This document shows positions 35,918 through 42,941 of a stretch of 64,000 nucleotides of DNA, piece by piece. Positions within the stretch are counted from its first letter, which is position 1. The number at the start of each line of letters is the position of its first letter. A model generated the notes under the pieces. That model searched no databases. It saw only the letters and a list, made by a program, of their open reading frames with translations, and was not told the DNA's origin. A program made the position numbers and the translations under genes. The DNA is from Bradyrhizobium sp. AUGA SZCCT0283 (GTDB lineage: Bacteria; Pseudomonadota; Alphaproteobacteria; Rhizobiales; Xanthobacteraceae), in assembly GCF_018130385.1 (NCBI RefSeq), contig NZ_JAFCLU010000010.1:124001-188000 (forward strand), given 5' to 3'.

Positions 35918-36742
35918 ATGAGCGCCACCAGAGCCGGTTCCAACGTCGAGCGCCGCTTCGTTACGACGCCTCTTGGCCGCATCCACGTCGCGATGGCGGG
36001 AACCGGCTTTCCCGTCCTCCTGCTGCATCAGACGCCGCGCTCGTGGAACGAGTACCGCGATGTGCTGCCGCTGCTCGGCCGCGATTTCCGCGCGATCGCG
36101 ATGGATACGCTCGGCTTCGGGGATTCCGATGCCTCTGCCGGCGAGCCCTCGATTGAACTGTGGGCGCAAGGCGCGTTCGCGCTGCTCGATGCGCTGGAAG
36201 AACCGCGCGCCGCGATCGTGGGCCATCATACCGGCGCGGTGATCGCGGTCGAAATGGCCGCTTCGGCCCCTGCGCGCGTGAGCGCGCTGATACTCTCGGC
36301 CTGTCCTTTCGTCGATGCGGCGCGCCGCGCCAAACACCACGGCATGCGCGTCATCGACGATGTGGAAGCGCGTACCGACGGCGCCCATCTTACCGAGCTC
36401 TGGGCGCGCCGGCAGCCATTCTATCCCGCTGATGATATCGATCTGCTGCAGCGCTTCATGATCGACGCCCTGCGAGCCGGCGAGATGGCGGCGGAAGGCC
36501 ACCGGGTGGTGAATCGCTATCGGATGGAGGACCGTCTGGGGCAGATCCACTGTCCCACGCTGGTCATTGCTCCGACGGGCGATCCGCACGTTCATCCGGT
36601 GGCTCCGAAGGTCGCTGGAGCTATCGAAGGCAGCATCTTGCGCGAGCTCTCAGGAGGCATGGTGCCGCTTCCCGATCAGATGCCGGAGGCTTTCGCCGGC
36701 CTCGTCGGCGACTTCATTGCCGCTCAGAGATCCGGAAACTGA
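35918..36742 (+). CDS. Alpha/beta-hydrolase-fold protein lacking the usual Ser and His catalytic residues
   Basis: The 274-residue protein has a standard single-domain alpha/beta hydrolase layout with LLLHQTPRSWNEY at the oxyanion position and MDTLGFGDSD. The nucleophile elbow reads GHHTG, so the nucleophile place (residue 104) is His rather than Ser, Asp or Cys. The Asp candidate is present in APTGDPHVHP (Asp222). The usual catalytic His place near the C-terminus reads SGGMVPL, giving Met248. Two of three triad residues are therefore non-canonical. I recall relatives with GHHTG, so this may be a real subfamily with altered chemistry or a binding role. The ATG at 35918 has GGAG upstream. Confidence 0.82.
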   Translation: MSATRAGSNVERRFVTTPLGRIHVAMAGTGFPVLLLHQTPRSWNEYRDVLPLLGRDFRAIAMDTLGFGDSDASAGEPSIELWAQGAFALLDALEEPRAAIVGHHTGAVIAVEMAASAPARVSALILSACPFVDAARRAKHHGMRVIDDVEARTDGAHLTELWARRQPFYPADDIDLLQRFMIDALRAGEMAAEGHRVVNRYRMEDRLGQIHCPTLVIAPTGDPHVHPVAPKVAGAIEGSILRELSGGMVPLPDQMPEAFAGLVGDFIAAQRSGN

Positions 36743-37236
36743 AACGCCCCGCTCAACCGCGGCGAATGGGAATTCGCCCGCAGCGCCTGCCGTTCCGAGG
36801 TTGATGATCTCAGCCACGAGTGATGAGCCTTTATCAACGCAACTACCAATGCGACGTGCGCCCGCCCAGGCGCCCCGCTGCCTGCCAATTGTTTAAAGCC
36901 TAAAGTATTTCTCGACCGAAGGTCAATACGCCAACTTCGTGCCCCGCGGAAAAAGTTTGCGGCGGCGCGTGCGGGCGCGAAGGCTGAATTCGCCTGTGCA
37001 AAAGGGTGAGGCGCTACCTGCCTGTCCTTTCGGCACTCGATCTTGTCGCGCGCGGAAAGCATCGGCACGCGGTTCAATTGACGCCAAAATTATTTTGTGG
37101 TTGAAATATTTCGGTCGATGGAATGGCGCTGTGCTACGGCGCGCTTTCGCAGCGACCGGCATGTGTGTGTCGTCAGCCCACTCAGGCTGCGGCGGTTCGA
37201 GGACCGGCACGCGCGCCCGTGAACAGGATATCTGCT
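36743..37236. other. Intergenic region, no gene seen
   Basis: The 494 bases between the alpha/beta hydrolase and the racemase-fold gene contain no convincing reading frame. Part is AT-rich by local standards (36885-36915 and 37080-37115). One stretch, 36891-36910, resembles half of the MarR-type operator found at 44659 and 47293. The region probably holds the promoter for the 37237-42918 gene run. Confidence 0.55.
36891..36910. promoter_or_regulatory. Possible divergent copy of the MarR-type operator
   Basis: On the minus strand the sequence reads ATACTTTAGGCTTTAAAC. Its first eight bases equal the left half of the operators at 44659 and 47293, and a TTTAAA block replaces the right half. It lies about 330 bases upstream of the racemase-fold gene. 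The match is partial. Confidence 0.3.
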
Positions 37237-38037
37237 GTGCGCATCTTCTGGCAGAGCTTCGTCGACCAGGCTACGAGCGCGCCCTACATGGCGCGGCTTG
37301 CGGCCTATCTGAACGAGATCGCGGCGCCCGGCACCAGCGTTCATGTTGAAGGCATTACGCCTGCCGATCGCGACTTCGGTCGTCTGAGCGAATTCCGTTG
37401 CGCGATCCAGGCGGTCGACAATGGGCTTGCGGCGCAGGAGCGCGGCTTCGACGCCTATGTCATGGGCCACTTCCAGGATCCGGGACTATACGAACTGCGC
37501 TCGGCGCTCACGATTCCGGTGGTCGGGACCGGCGAGGCGACGCTGCTTGCGGCTTCTCAGCTTGGGCGGCGGCTCGGCCTTGTCACGCTCGATGCCGCTT
37601 TCGAGGTCTGGCACTACGAGCAGGCCGATCGCTACGGGCTTTCCGGCCGCGTGGTGCACGTCACCGGGATGGGCTGCCGTCCGGAGGATTTCAACGCGGC
37701 GTTCGCGGGCGATGCGGCGGCGAAAGCGCGCATGCTGACCGACTTCGCGGCCTGCGCGCAGCCGCTGGTCGATCGCGGCGCTGATGTTATCATTCCGGCC
37801 GGCGTGTTGCCCGGTCTCCTCATTGCGAGCGAGCACGGTTTCAAGATTGGTCATGCGCCCGTGGTCAACTGTGCGGCGGTTGCGCTGAAGAGCGCGGAGA
37901 TGTGGGTGCAGTTGCAGCGCCTCAACGGCACTGAGCCGAGCCGGGGGCCGAGCTTCGCGCTGGCCAACGACTGCGCCCGCCAGGATTTCCGCGCCACCGT
38001 GGCGCGCACGCGACCCGACAAACCAAAGAGCCCTTGA
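37237..38037 (+). CDS. Asp/Glu/hydantoin racemase-fold protein without the catalytic cysteines
   Basis: The 266-residue protein follows the hydantoin/aspartate racemase family in order and motifs: a DAYVMGHFQDPGLYELR block near residues 72-88, PVVGTGEA, GRRLGLVTLD and a late GADVIIPAGVLPG. In family members the first block has Cys (CFxDPGL) and the later one has GCAG; here the places hold His78 and about Gly189. Racemisation by two cysteines is therefore unlikely. Isomerase, decarboxylase or hydrolytic activity using the same fold is possible. The GTG at 37237 is chosen with AGGA upstream; a GTG at 37219 is an alternative. The gene precedes ohr by 9 bases. Confidence 0.75.
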   Translation: MRIFWQSFVDQATSAPYMARLAAYLNEIAAPGTSVHVEGITPADRDFGRLSEFRCAIQAVDNGLAAQERGFDAYVMGHFQDPGLYELRSALTIPVVGTGEATLLAASQLGRRLGLVTLDAAFEVWHYEQADRYGLSGRVVHVTGMGCRPEDFNAAFAGDAAAKARMLTDFAACAQPLVDRGADVIIPAGVLPGLLIASEHGFKIGHAPVVNCAAVALKSAEMWVQLQRLNGTEPSRGPSFALANDCARQDFRATVARTRPDKPKSP

Positions 38038-38046
38038 GGACAAGAC

Positions 38047-38475
38047 ATGCTGCAGCCTGACAAGATCCTGTATGAAGCCGAAGTGACGGCGACCGGCGGG
38101 CGCGACGGCAAGGCCGCGAGCGACGACGGATTGTTGTCGGTGTCGCTGTCGCTGCCGAAATCACTGGGCGGGCCGGGCGGACCGGGAACCAACCCGGAGC
38201 AGCTTTTTGCCGCCGGCTATGCCGCGTGTTTCCTCGGCGCGGTGAAACTCGTCGCGCGCACCCGCAAGATCACGCCGTCGGCGGAACCGACCGTCATCGC
38301 CAAGGTTGGCATGGGGCCGGTCGCGGTCGGCTACGCGCTCACCGTCGAGCTCAAGGTGCTGCTGCCTGGACTGGAGAAATCCGTCGCCGAGGAAGTCGTT
38401 GCCGGCGCGCACGAGCGCTGCCCTTATTCCAACGCAACGCGCGGCAATATCGACGTCAAACTGACCGTGCTCTGA
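38047..38475 (+). CDS. ohr: Organic hydroperoxide resistance protein (Ohr subfamily of OsmC)
   Basis: The 142-residue protein has the Ohr signature pair of reactive cysteines: Cys61 in YAACFLGAV and Cys125 in HERCPYSNATRGN, the latter being diagnostic of Ohr. GGPGGPGTNPEQLFAAGYAAC fits the N-terminal family pattern (shown to position only: TNPEQLFAAGYAACF). Ohr reduces organic and fatty-acid peroxides with lipoylated partners. Here the gene lies inside a run of CoA-metabolism genes rather than beside an OhrR regulator, so regulation with that pathway is likely. AGGACA precedes the ATG. Confidence 0.9.
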   Translation: MLQPDKILYEAEVTATGGRDGKAASDDGLLSVSLSLPKSLGGPGGPGTNPEQLFAAGYAACFLGAVKLVARTRKITPSAEPTVIAKVGMGPVAVGYALTVELKVLLPGLEKSVAEEVVAGAHERCPYSNATRGNIDVKLTVL

Positions 38476-38501
38476 ACGGCTCACAGGAACCCGGCAGTCC
38501 C

Positions 38502-39680
38502 ATGCAGAACTCCATCCGAACACCTTATGACCGGGTCGTGATGGCGGTTCCGGTGACGATTCCCTATGTGCGCTACTCGATCGAGAGCGCGCAGTGGTGG
38601 ATCGGCCGCGCGCTGAAGGCGCTGGTGGATGGTGCTGGCATCACGCCGCGCGATATCGACGGGTTCTGTGTTTCGAGTTTTACGGCCGGCCTCGATAGCG
38701 GGATCAGCCTTACCCAGCATTTCGGCCTGTGCGTGCGATGGATCGACACCATTCCGCTCGGGGGAGCGAGTGCGATTGCCGCGCTCCGCCGCGCCGCGCG
38801 GGCGGTGCAGGCGGGCGACGCCCGCATCGTGGCCTGCGTGGCGGGTGATACCAACCACGTCGATTCCTTTCGCTACACGCTGGAAAATTTCTCGCGCTTC
38901 AACCAGGATGCCGTCTATCCCTACGGCGCCGGCGGCGCCAATGCGAGCTTCGCGCTGATCGCGCGCAACTACATGCGCACGTTCGGCGCGCGGCGCGAGG
39001 ATTTCGGCAAGATCGCAGTTGCCCAACGCAGCAACGCGTTGCGTAACCCCGACGCTTTGATGAAAGCGCCGCTGACCCTCGAGCAATACATGTCGGCGCG
39101 GCCGATCGCCGACCCGATTCATCTGTTCGACTGCGTGATGCCGTGCGCCGGCGCGGAGGCTTTCCTGGTGATGAGCGAGGATGTCGCAGCGTCCCTGAAG
39201 CGGCCTGCCGCCAAAATTCTCTCAACGATCGAGCGCCACAATGCGTTCGGCGACGATCCCGTTCAGGTGCGGGGCGGATGGGCTGTTGATGTCGACGAGC
39301 TCTACGCGATGGCCGGCGTCAAGCCGGATGATCTCGATTTCGTCCAGACCTATGACGACTATCCCGTCATCTCGATGATGCAGTTCGAGGATCTCGGCTT
39401 CTGCCGGAAGGGCGAGGGGCCGGACTTCGTGCGGCAGCATGATCTCACGATCGACGGTACTTTCCCGCACAACACCTCCGGCGGCCAGCTCTCGGTCGGG
39501 CAGGCCGGCGCGGGCGGCGCCTATCTCGGGGTGGTCGAGGCGCTGCGCCAGGTGCTCGGGCAGGCCGGCCCGACGCAGGTTAGGGATGCGCGCATCGGGT
39601 TGGCGTCGGGCTTCGGAATGATCAACTATGATCGCGGCCTCGCTTCGGGTGCGGCGATCCTCGCGGGGCCGGGCTCATGA
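38502..39680 (+). CDS. Thiolase-like protein (SCP2-thiolase/Ltp2-type) lacking the nucleophilic cysteine
   Basis: The 392-residue protein follows the thiolase fold, with the central LFDCVMPCAGAEAFLVMSE and C-terminal NTSGGQLSVGQAGAGGAYLG. The N-terminal place of the acyl-accepting Cys reads PLGGASA (about residue 88), and the C-terminal GHP is GQA, so both the Cys and one catalytic His are gone. Such thiolase-like proteins paired with DUF35 partners act as retro-aldolases on hydroxyacyl-CoA in steroid side-chain degradation (Ltp2). The next gene, overlapping by 4 bases, encodes a DUF35 domain, matching that arrangement. The start at 38502 follows AGGAA; the frame is open further upstream but only inside ohr. 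Confidence 0.85.
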   Translation: MQNSIRTPYDRVVMAVPVTIPYVRYSIESAQWWIGRALKALVDGAGITPRDIDGFCVSSFTAGLDSGISLTQHFGLCVRWIDTIPLGGASAIAALRRAARAVQAGDARIVACVAGDTNHVDSFRYTLENFSRFNQDAVYPYGAGGANASFALIARNYMRTFGARREDFGKIAVAQRSNALRNPDALMKAPLTLEQYMSARPIADPIHLFDCVMPCAGAEAFLVMSEDVAASLKRPAAKILSTIERHNAFGDDPVQVRGGWAVDVDELYAMAGVKPDDLDFVQTYDDYPVISMMQFEDLGFCRKGEGPDFVRQHDLTIDGTFPHNTSGGQLSVGQAGAGGAYLGVVEALRQVLGQAGPTQVRDARIGLASGFGMINYDRGLASGAAILAGPGS

Positions 39681-40918
39681 TCGAACCGATCGTAAGACCG
39701 CGCCGGAAGAATCCGCTGCTGCGGACACGGCTGCCGACGTCGCCGCCGCACGCGCGAAGCCGCGCGTCGCACGGTTTTACGCGCGCCGCCGCCGAAGGGC
39801 GCTTCATGCTGCAGCGCTGTGGCGCGTGCGGGACGTTCTGCTATCCGGCGCGCGATGCCTGCCCCGAGTGTCTTTCCGCCGACCTCGTCTTCGCGGACGC
39901 GCCGCGGCGTGGCACGCTGCTGTCCGAAACCACGCTGCACATCCCGGCCGACGTGCATTTCCGCGAGCGCGCGCCATGGCGCATCGGGCTGGTTGCCATG
40001 GAATGCGGACCGAGGCTGGTGACGCACCTGCATGCCGATTGCGAAGAGGGGCGGCCGGTCGTGATGTCGTTTCAACTGGACAAAAGCGGGCAGGCGGTAG
40101 CCTTCGCGCATCCCGAACGGGAGACCCCGAACATGGCGGACGACAGGCAGTGGCGTGAGATGACGGCCGATCCGAAATTCCGGCGCGTGCTGGTGACGAA
40201 CGGGCGGAGCATCGTCGGGCAGGAGATGGTGGCCGCGCTGAAGGCGGCGGGCGCGTCGATCGTGTTTGTCGGCATCGCCGAGCCATGGAAGCCGTTCCGC
40301 GGCGAGGATGTGTTGCGGGCTCTCGAGGGCGTCGAGATCGTGCCGCTCGATATCGGCGATGAGAAATCGGTTGCCGATCTGGCGGCTGATATCGGCGGCA
40401 AGGTCGATATCCTGGTCAACACCGCCGAGCACGTCCGCTCTGGCGGGCTGCTCGATCGCCAGGGCACCAGCGTCGTGCGCGACGAGATCGACCAGAGCTA
40501 TCTCGGCTTCGTGCATCTGGCGCAGGCGTTCGGCCCGGCGATGCGGATGCGGGGCGCCGATGGCGTCAACAGCGCCGTCGCCTGGGTCAATATCCTGTCG
40601 GTCTATGCGCTGGCGAACTGGCCGGTGTTCGGCGCGTATTCGGCGTCGCAGGCCGCTTGTCTCTCATTGTCGCACTGTCTGCGGGCGGAGCTTCGCCCCG
40701 GCGGCGTCAAGGTGGTGAATGTGTTTACGGGGCCGCTCGATGTCGAATGGTTCCAGACGGTGCCGCCGCCGAAGGTCGCGCCCCGCGCGGTTGCGACCGC
40801 GATCGTGTCGGCGCTCAAGCGCGGGCTTGAAGATGTGTTCGTGGGCGACGTCGCCGAAGACATTCGCCAGCGCCTGGCGGCCAATCCAAAGGCGGTCGAG
40901 CGTGAGCTCGGGGCGTAG
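39677..40918 (+). CDS. Fusion of DUF35 zinc-ribbon/OB-fold and a degenerate SDR domain
   Basis: The 413-residue protein starts within the thiolase-like stop (ATGA overlap). Residues 40-140 form a DUF35 acyl-CoA-associated module with zinc-ribbon cysteines Cys48, Cys51, Cys62 and Cys65, then an OB-fold. Residues from about 165 form an SDR domain, but the glycine motif reads VTNGRSIVG, the NNAG place reads NTAE, and YxxxK reads YSASQ (Tyr321, Gln325). Loss of the Lys argues against normal dehydrogenase activity. The DUF35 part probably binds the thiolase-like partner. The SDR part could be structural or bind CoA substrate. Fusion is supported by one uninterrupted frame. Confidence 0.85.
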   Translation: MIEPIVRPRRKNPLLRTRLPTSPPHARSRASHGFTRAAAEGRFMLQRCGACGTFCYPARDACPECLSADLVFADAPRRGTLLSETTLHIPADVHFRERAPWRIGLVAMECGPRLVTHLHADCEEGRPVVMSFQLDKSGQAVAFAHPERETPNMADDRQWREMTADPKFRRVLVTNGRSIVGQEMVAALKAAGASIVFVGIAEPWKPFRGEDVLRALEGVEIVPLDIGDEKSVADLAADIGGKVDILVNTAEHVRSGGLLDRQGTSVVRDEIDQSYLGFVHLAQAFGPAMRMRGADGVNSAVAWVNILSVYALANWPVFGAYSASQAACLSLSHCLRAELRPGGVKVVNVFTGPLDVEWFQTVPPPKVAPRAVATAIVSALKRGLEDVFVGDVAEDIRQRLAANPKAVERELGA

Positions 40919-40947
40919 GCGGGCTTGTTGAAAACGGGAGAAGCGCA

Positions 40948-41733
40948 ATGGACAGCAATGGTCTTATGCAATTTGCCGGCGCGGTTGCATCCGGTGCGGT
41001 ACGCGTCGTCGATCTGACGTTTACGCTCAGCCCGGACTTCCCGGTCATCGTGCTGCCGCCGGAATTCGGACAGGCCGCGCCCGTGCGCATCCAGCGGATT
41101 TCGCATTACGACGCGGCCGGCCCTGCCTGGTACTGGAACAACCTGACCTTCGGCGAGCATACCGGCACGCATTTCGATGCGCCGATCCACTGGTTCACCG
41201 GCAAGGACCTGCCGAACAACGCGGTCGACACGCTCCCGGTGCGCGACATGATCGCGCCGGCCTGTGTGATCGATTGTTCGGCGCAAGCCGCAAAGGATGC
41301 GGATTTCCTTTTGACGATCCCGGTCGTTGAAGCCTGGGAAAAAAGCCACGGACGGATTCCGGAACGGCACTGGGTGTTGCTGCGCACCGACTGGTCGAAG
41401 AAGGGCTGGCGCGACTACGCCAATCTGAAGGACGACGGCGCGCACACGCCCGGGCCGGACGCCGCCGTGATGCGCTGGCTGGTCGAGGAGCGTGGCGTCA
41501 TCGGCTTCGGCACCGAGACGATCGGGACGGATGCCGGCCAGGCCGGCCATCTCGAGCCGCCCTATCCGGCGCACCATTTCCTGCACGGCAGCGGACGCTA
41601 CGGCCTGCAATGCCTGTGCAATCTCGACCAGCTGCCGCCGACTGGAGCTGTGATCGTGGCCGCGCCGCTCAAGATCCAGAACGGCTCCGGCAGTCCGCTG
41701 CGCGTCCTTGCGCTGGTACCAGGCCAAGGTTGA
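40948..41733 (+). CDS. Cyclase family protein (kynurenine formamidase-like metal hydrolase)
   Basis: The 261-residue protein has the signature HTGTHFDAPIHW with His71, His75, Asp77 and His81 as metal ligands, typical of the cyclase/formamidase family (PF04199-like). It also has a C-terminal NLDQLPPTGAVIVAAPLKI segment characteristic of the fold. The family hydrolyses formamides, lactones or related bonds using zinc or manganese. Position between the DUF35-SDR fusion and a binding-protein gene indicates a hydrolytic step in the same pathway. GGGAGAAGC precedes the ATG. Confidence 0.88.
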   Translation: MDSNGLMQFAGAVASGAVRVVDLTFTLSPDFPVIVLPPEFGQAAPVRIQRISHYDAAGPAWYWNNLTFGEHTGTHFDAPIHWFTGKDLPNNAVDTLPVRDMIAPACVIDCSAQAAKDADFLLTIPVVEAWEKSHGRIPERHWVLLRTDWSKKGWRDYANLKDDGAHTPGPDAAVMRWLVEERGVIGFGTETIGTDAGQAGHLEPPYPAHHFLHGSGRYGLQCLCNLDQLPPTGAVIVAAPLKIQNGSGSPLRVLALVPGQG

Positions 41734-41760
41734 ACCCATTCGTCCACATCGAGTGACATC

Positions 41761-42918
41761 ATGAAAAACAAAAAGACTTTGTTGATCGGCGCAGCCCTCC
41801 TGCTCGGCTCCATGGCGCCGGCGCGTGCTGAAATTCTCGTCGGTTTCGTCACCGGCCTGAGCGGGCCGGTGTCCTCTATCGGCGTGCCGAATGCCAAGGG
41901 GCTGGCCGCGGGCCAGGCCTATGTCGGCGAGATCGACGGCGAGAAAGTACGCGTCATCCAGCTCGACGACGGCTCGGACCCGGCCGCATCGACGCGCAAT
42001 GCCCGCAAGCTCGTCGAGCAGGAACGGGTCGACTTCCTGATCGGCACGTCTGGCGCGCCGCAGACGCTGGCGATGGCCACCGCGGCCATCGAGATGAAGG
42101 TGCCGATGGTGGCGGTCTCGCCGATCGCGCCGGTGGCGGCCGGAGAGGGCGGGCCGTGGGTGGTGCAAACGCCACAGCCGACGCCGCTTCTGGTTCAGGG
42201 CGTCGTCGATCACATGAAGACCCGCAACGTGAAGACGGTGGCATTCATCGGCTTCTCCGACGCTTTTGGCGACCTGATGTACAACTCGCTGCTGCAAGCT
42301 GCTGAGAAGGCCGACATCAAGGTGATCGCGAACGAACGCTATGCGCGCTCTGACAACTCGGTCACCGCGCAGGTGCTGCGCGCGATTTCCGCGCGCCCCG
42401 ATGCGATCATGCTGGGCGGCACCGGAACCCCCGGCGCGCTGCCTGTGATCGCGCTGGCCGAGCGCGGCTACAAGGGTCCGCTCTACGGCAATCACGGCAT
42501 GATCAGCGCAGACTTCCTGCGGCTCGCCGGCAAGTCGGCCGAGGGCATCATCTGCCCGACCGGGCCGGTGACGGCAGCCGAGCAGCTTCCCGAGAGCAAT
42601 CCGATCCGCAAGGTCGCGCTCGCATTCCGCGCGGCCTATGAGAAGGCCAATGGCGAGGCGCCGGCCGATGCGTTTTCACCCTATGCGTTCGATGGCTGGC
42701 TGGTGTTCATGGACGCCGCCAAACGCGCAAAGGCGACGGGCGCTGTGCCCGGCACGCCGGCTTTCCGCAACGCGCTGCGCGAGTCGCTGTTCACGACCAA
42801 GGATGTCGTCGGCGCGCACGGCATCTACACCTATACCCCGGCGGACCGCCACGGCGTCGACAGCCGCGCGCGGATCCTGGTGCAGATCGAAAACGGGAAA
42901 TACAAGCTGCTGCCGTGA
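41761..42918 (+). CDS. Orphan ABC transporter substrate-binding protein (paralogue of the importer receptor)
   Basis: The 385-residue protein has a signal peptide ending near APARA and the same fold and motifs as the receptor at 34630-35778: ILVGFVTGLSGPVSSIGVP, QLDDGSDPAASTRNARKLV and VPMVAVSPI. No permease gene is adjacent, so it probably feeds the liv-type importer encoded at 31072-34591, widening its ligand range. The TGA stop forms the loop of a perfect 10-bp hairpin at 42906-42928. It converges with the CoA-ligase gene to its right. Confidence 0.9.
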   Translation: MKNKKTLLIGAALLLGSMAPARAEILVGFVTGLSGPVSSIGVPNAKGLAAGQAYVGEIDGEKVRVIQLDDGSDPAASTRNARKLVEQERVDFLIGTSGAPQTLAMATAAIEMKVPMVAVSPIAPVAAGEGGPWVVQTPQPTPLLVQGVVDHMKTRNVKTVAFIGFSDAFGDLMYNSLLQAAEKADIKVIANERYARSDNSVTAQVLRAISARPDAIMLGGTGTPGALPVIALAERGYKGPLYGNHGMISADFLRLAGKSAEGIICPTGPVTAAEQLPESNPIRKVALAFRAAYEKANGEAPADAFSPYAFDGWLVFMDAAKRAKATGAVPGTPAFRNALRESLFTTKDVVGAHGIYTYTPADRHGVDSRARILVQIENGKYKLLP

Positions 42919-42928
42919 CGGCAGCAGC
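42906..42928. terminator. Hairpin with the stop codon as its loop, between convergent genes
   Basis: GCTGCTGCCG and CGGCAGCAGC form a perfect 10-bp stem. The three loop bases TGA are the stop codon of the binding-protein gene. The hairpin works in both directions between convergent genes, although there is no T-run. Confidence 0.55.
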
Positions 42929-42941
42929 CGGTGTCCGCGGC

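Noticed and set aside
36724..37077. 117-codon minus-strand frame in the 36.7-37.2 kb gap
   Set aside because: No ribosome site or family signal; it overlaps the end of the alpha/beta hydrolase gene.
40603..42495. 630-codon minus-strand frame opposite the cyclase and binding-protein genes
   Set aside because: No domain, Arg/His-rich, and it spans two clear plus-strand genes.
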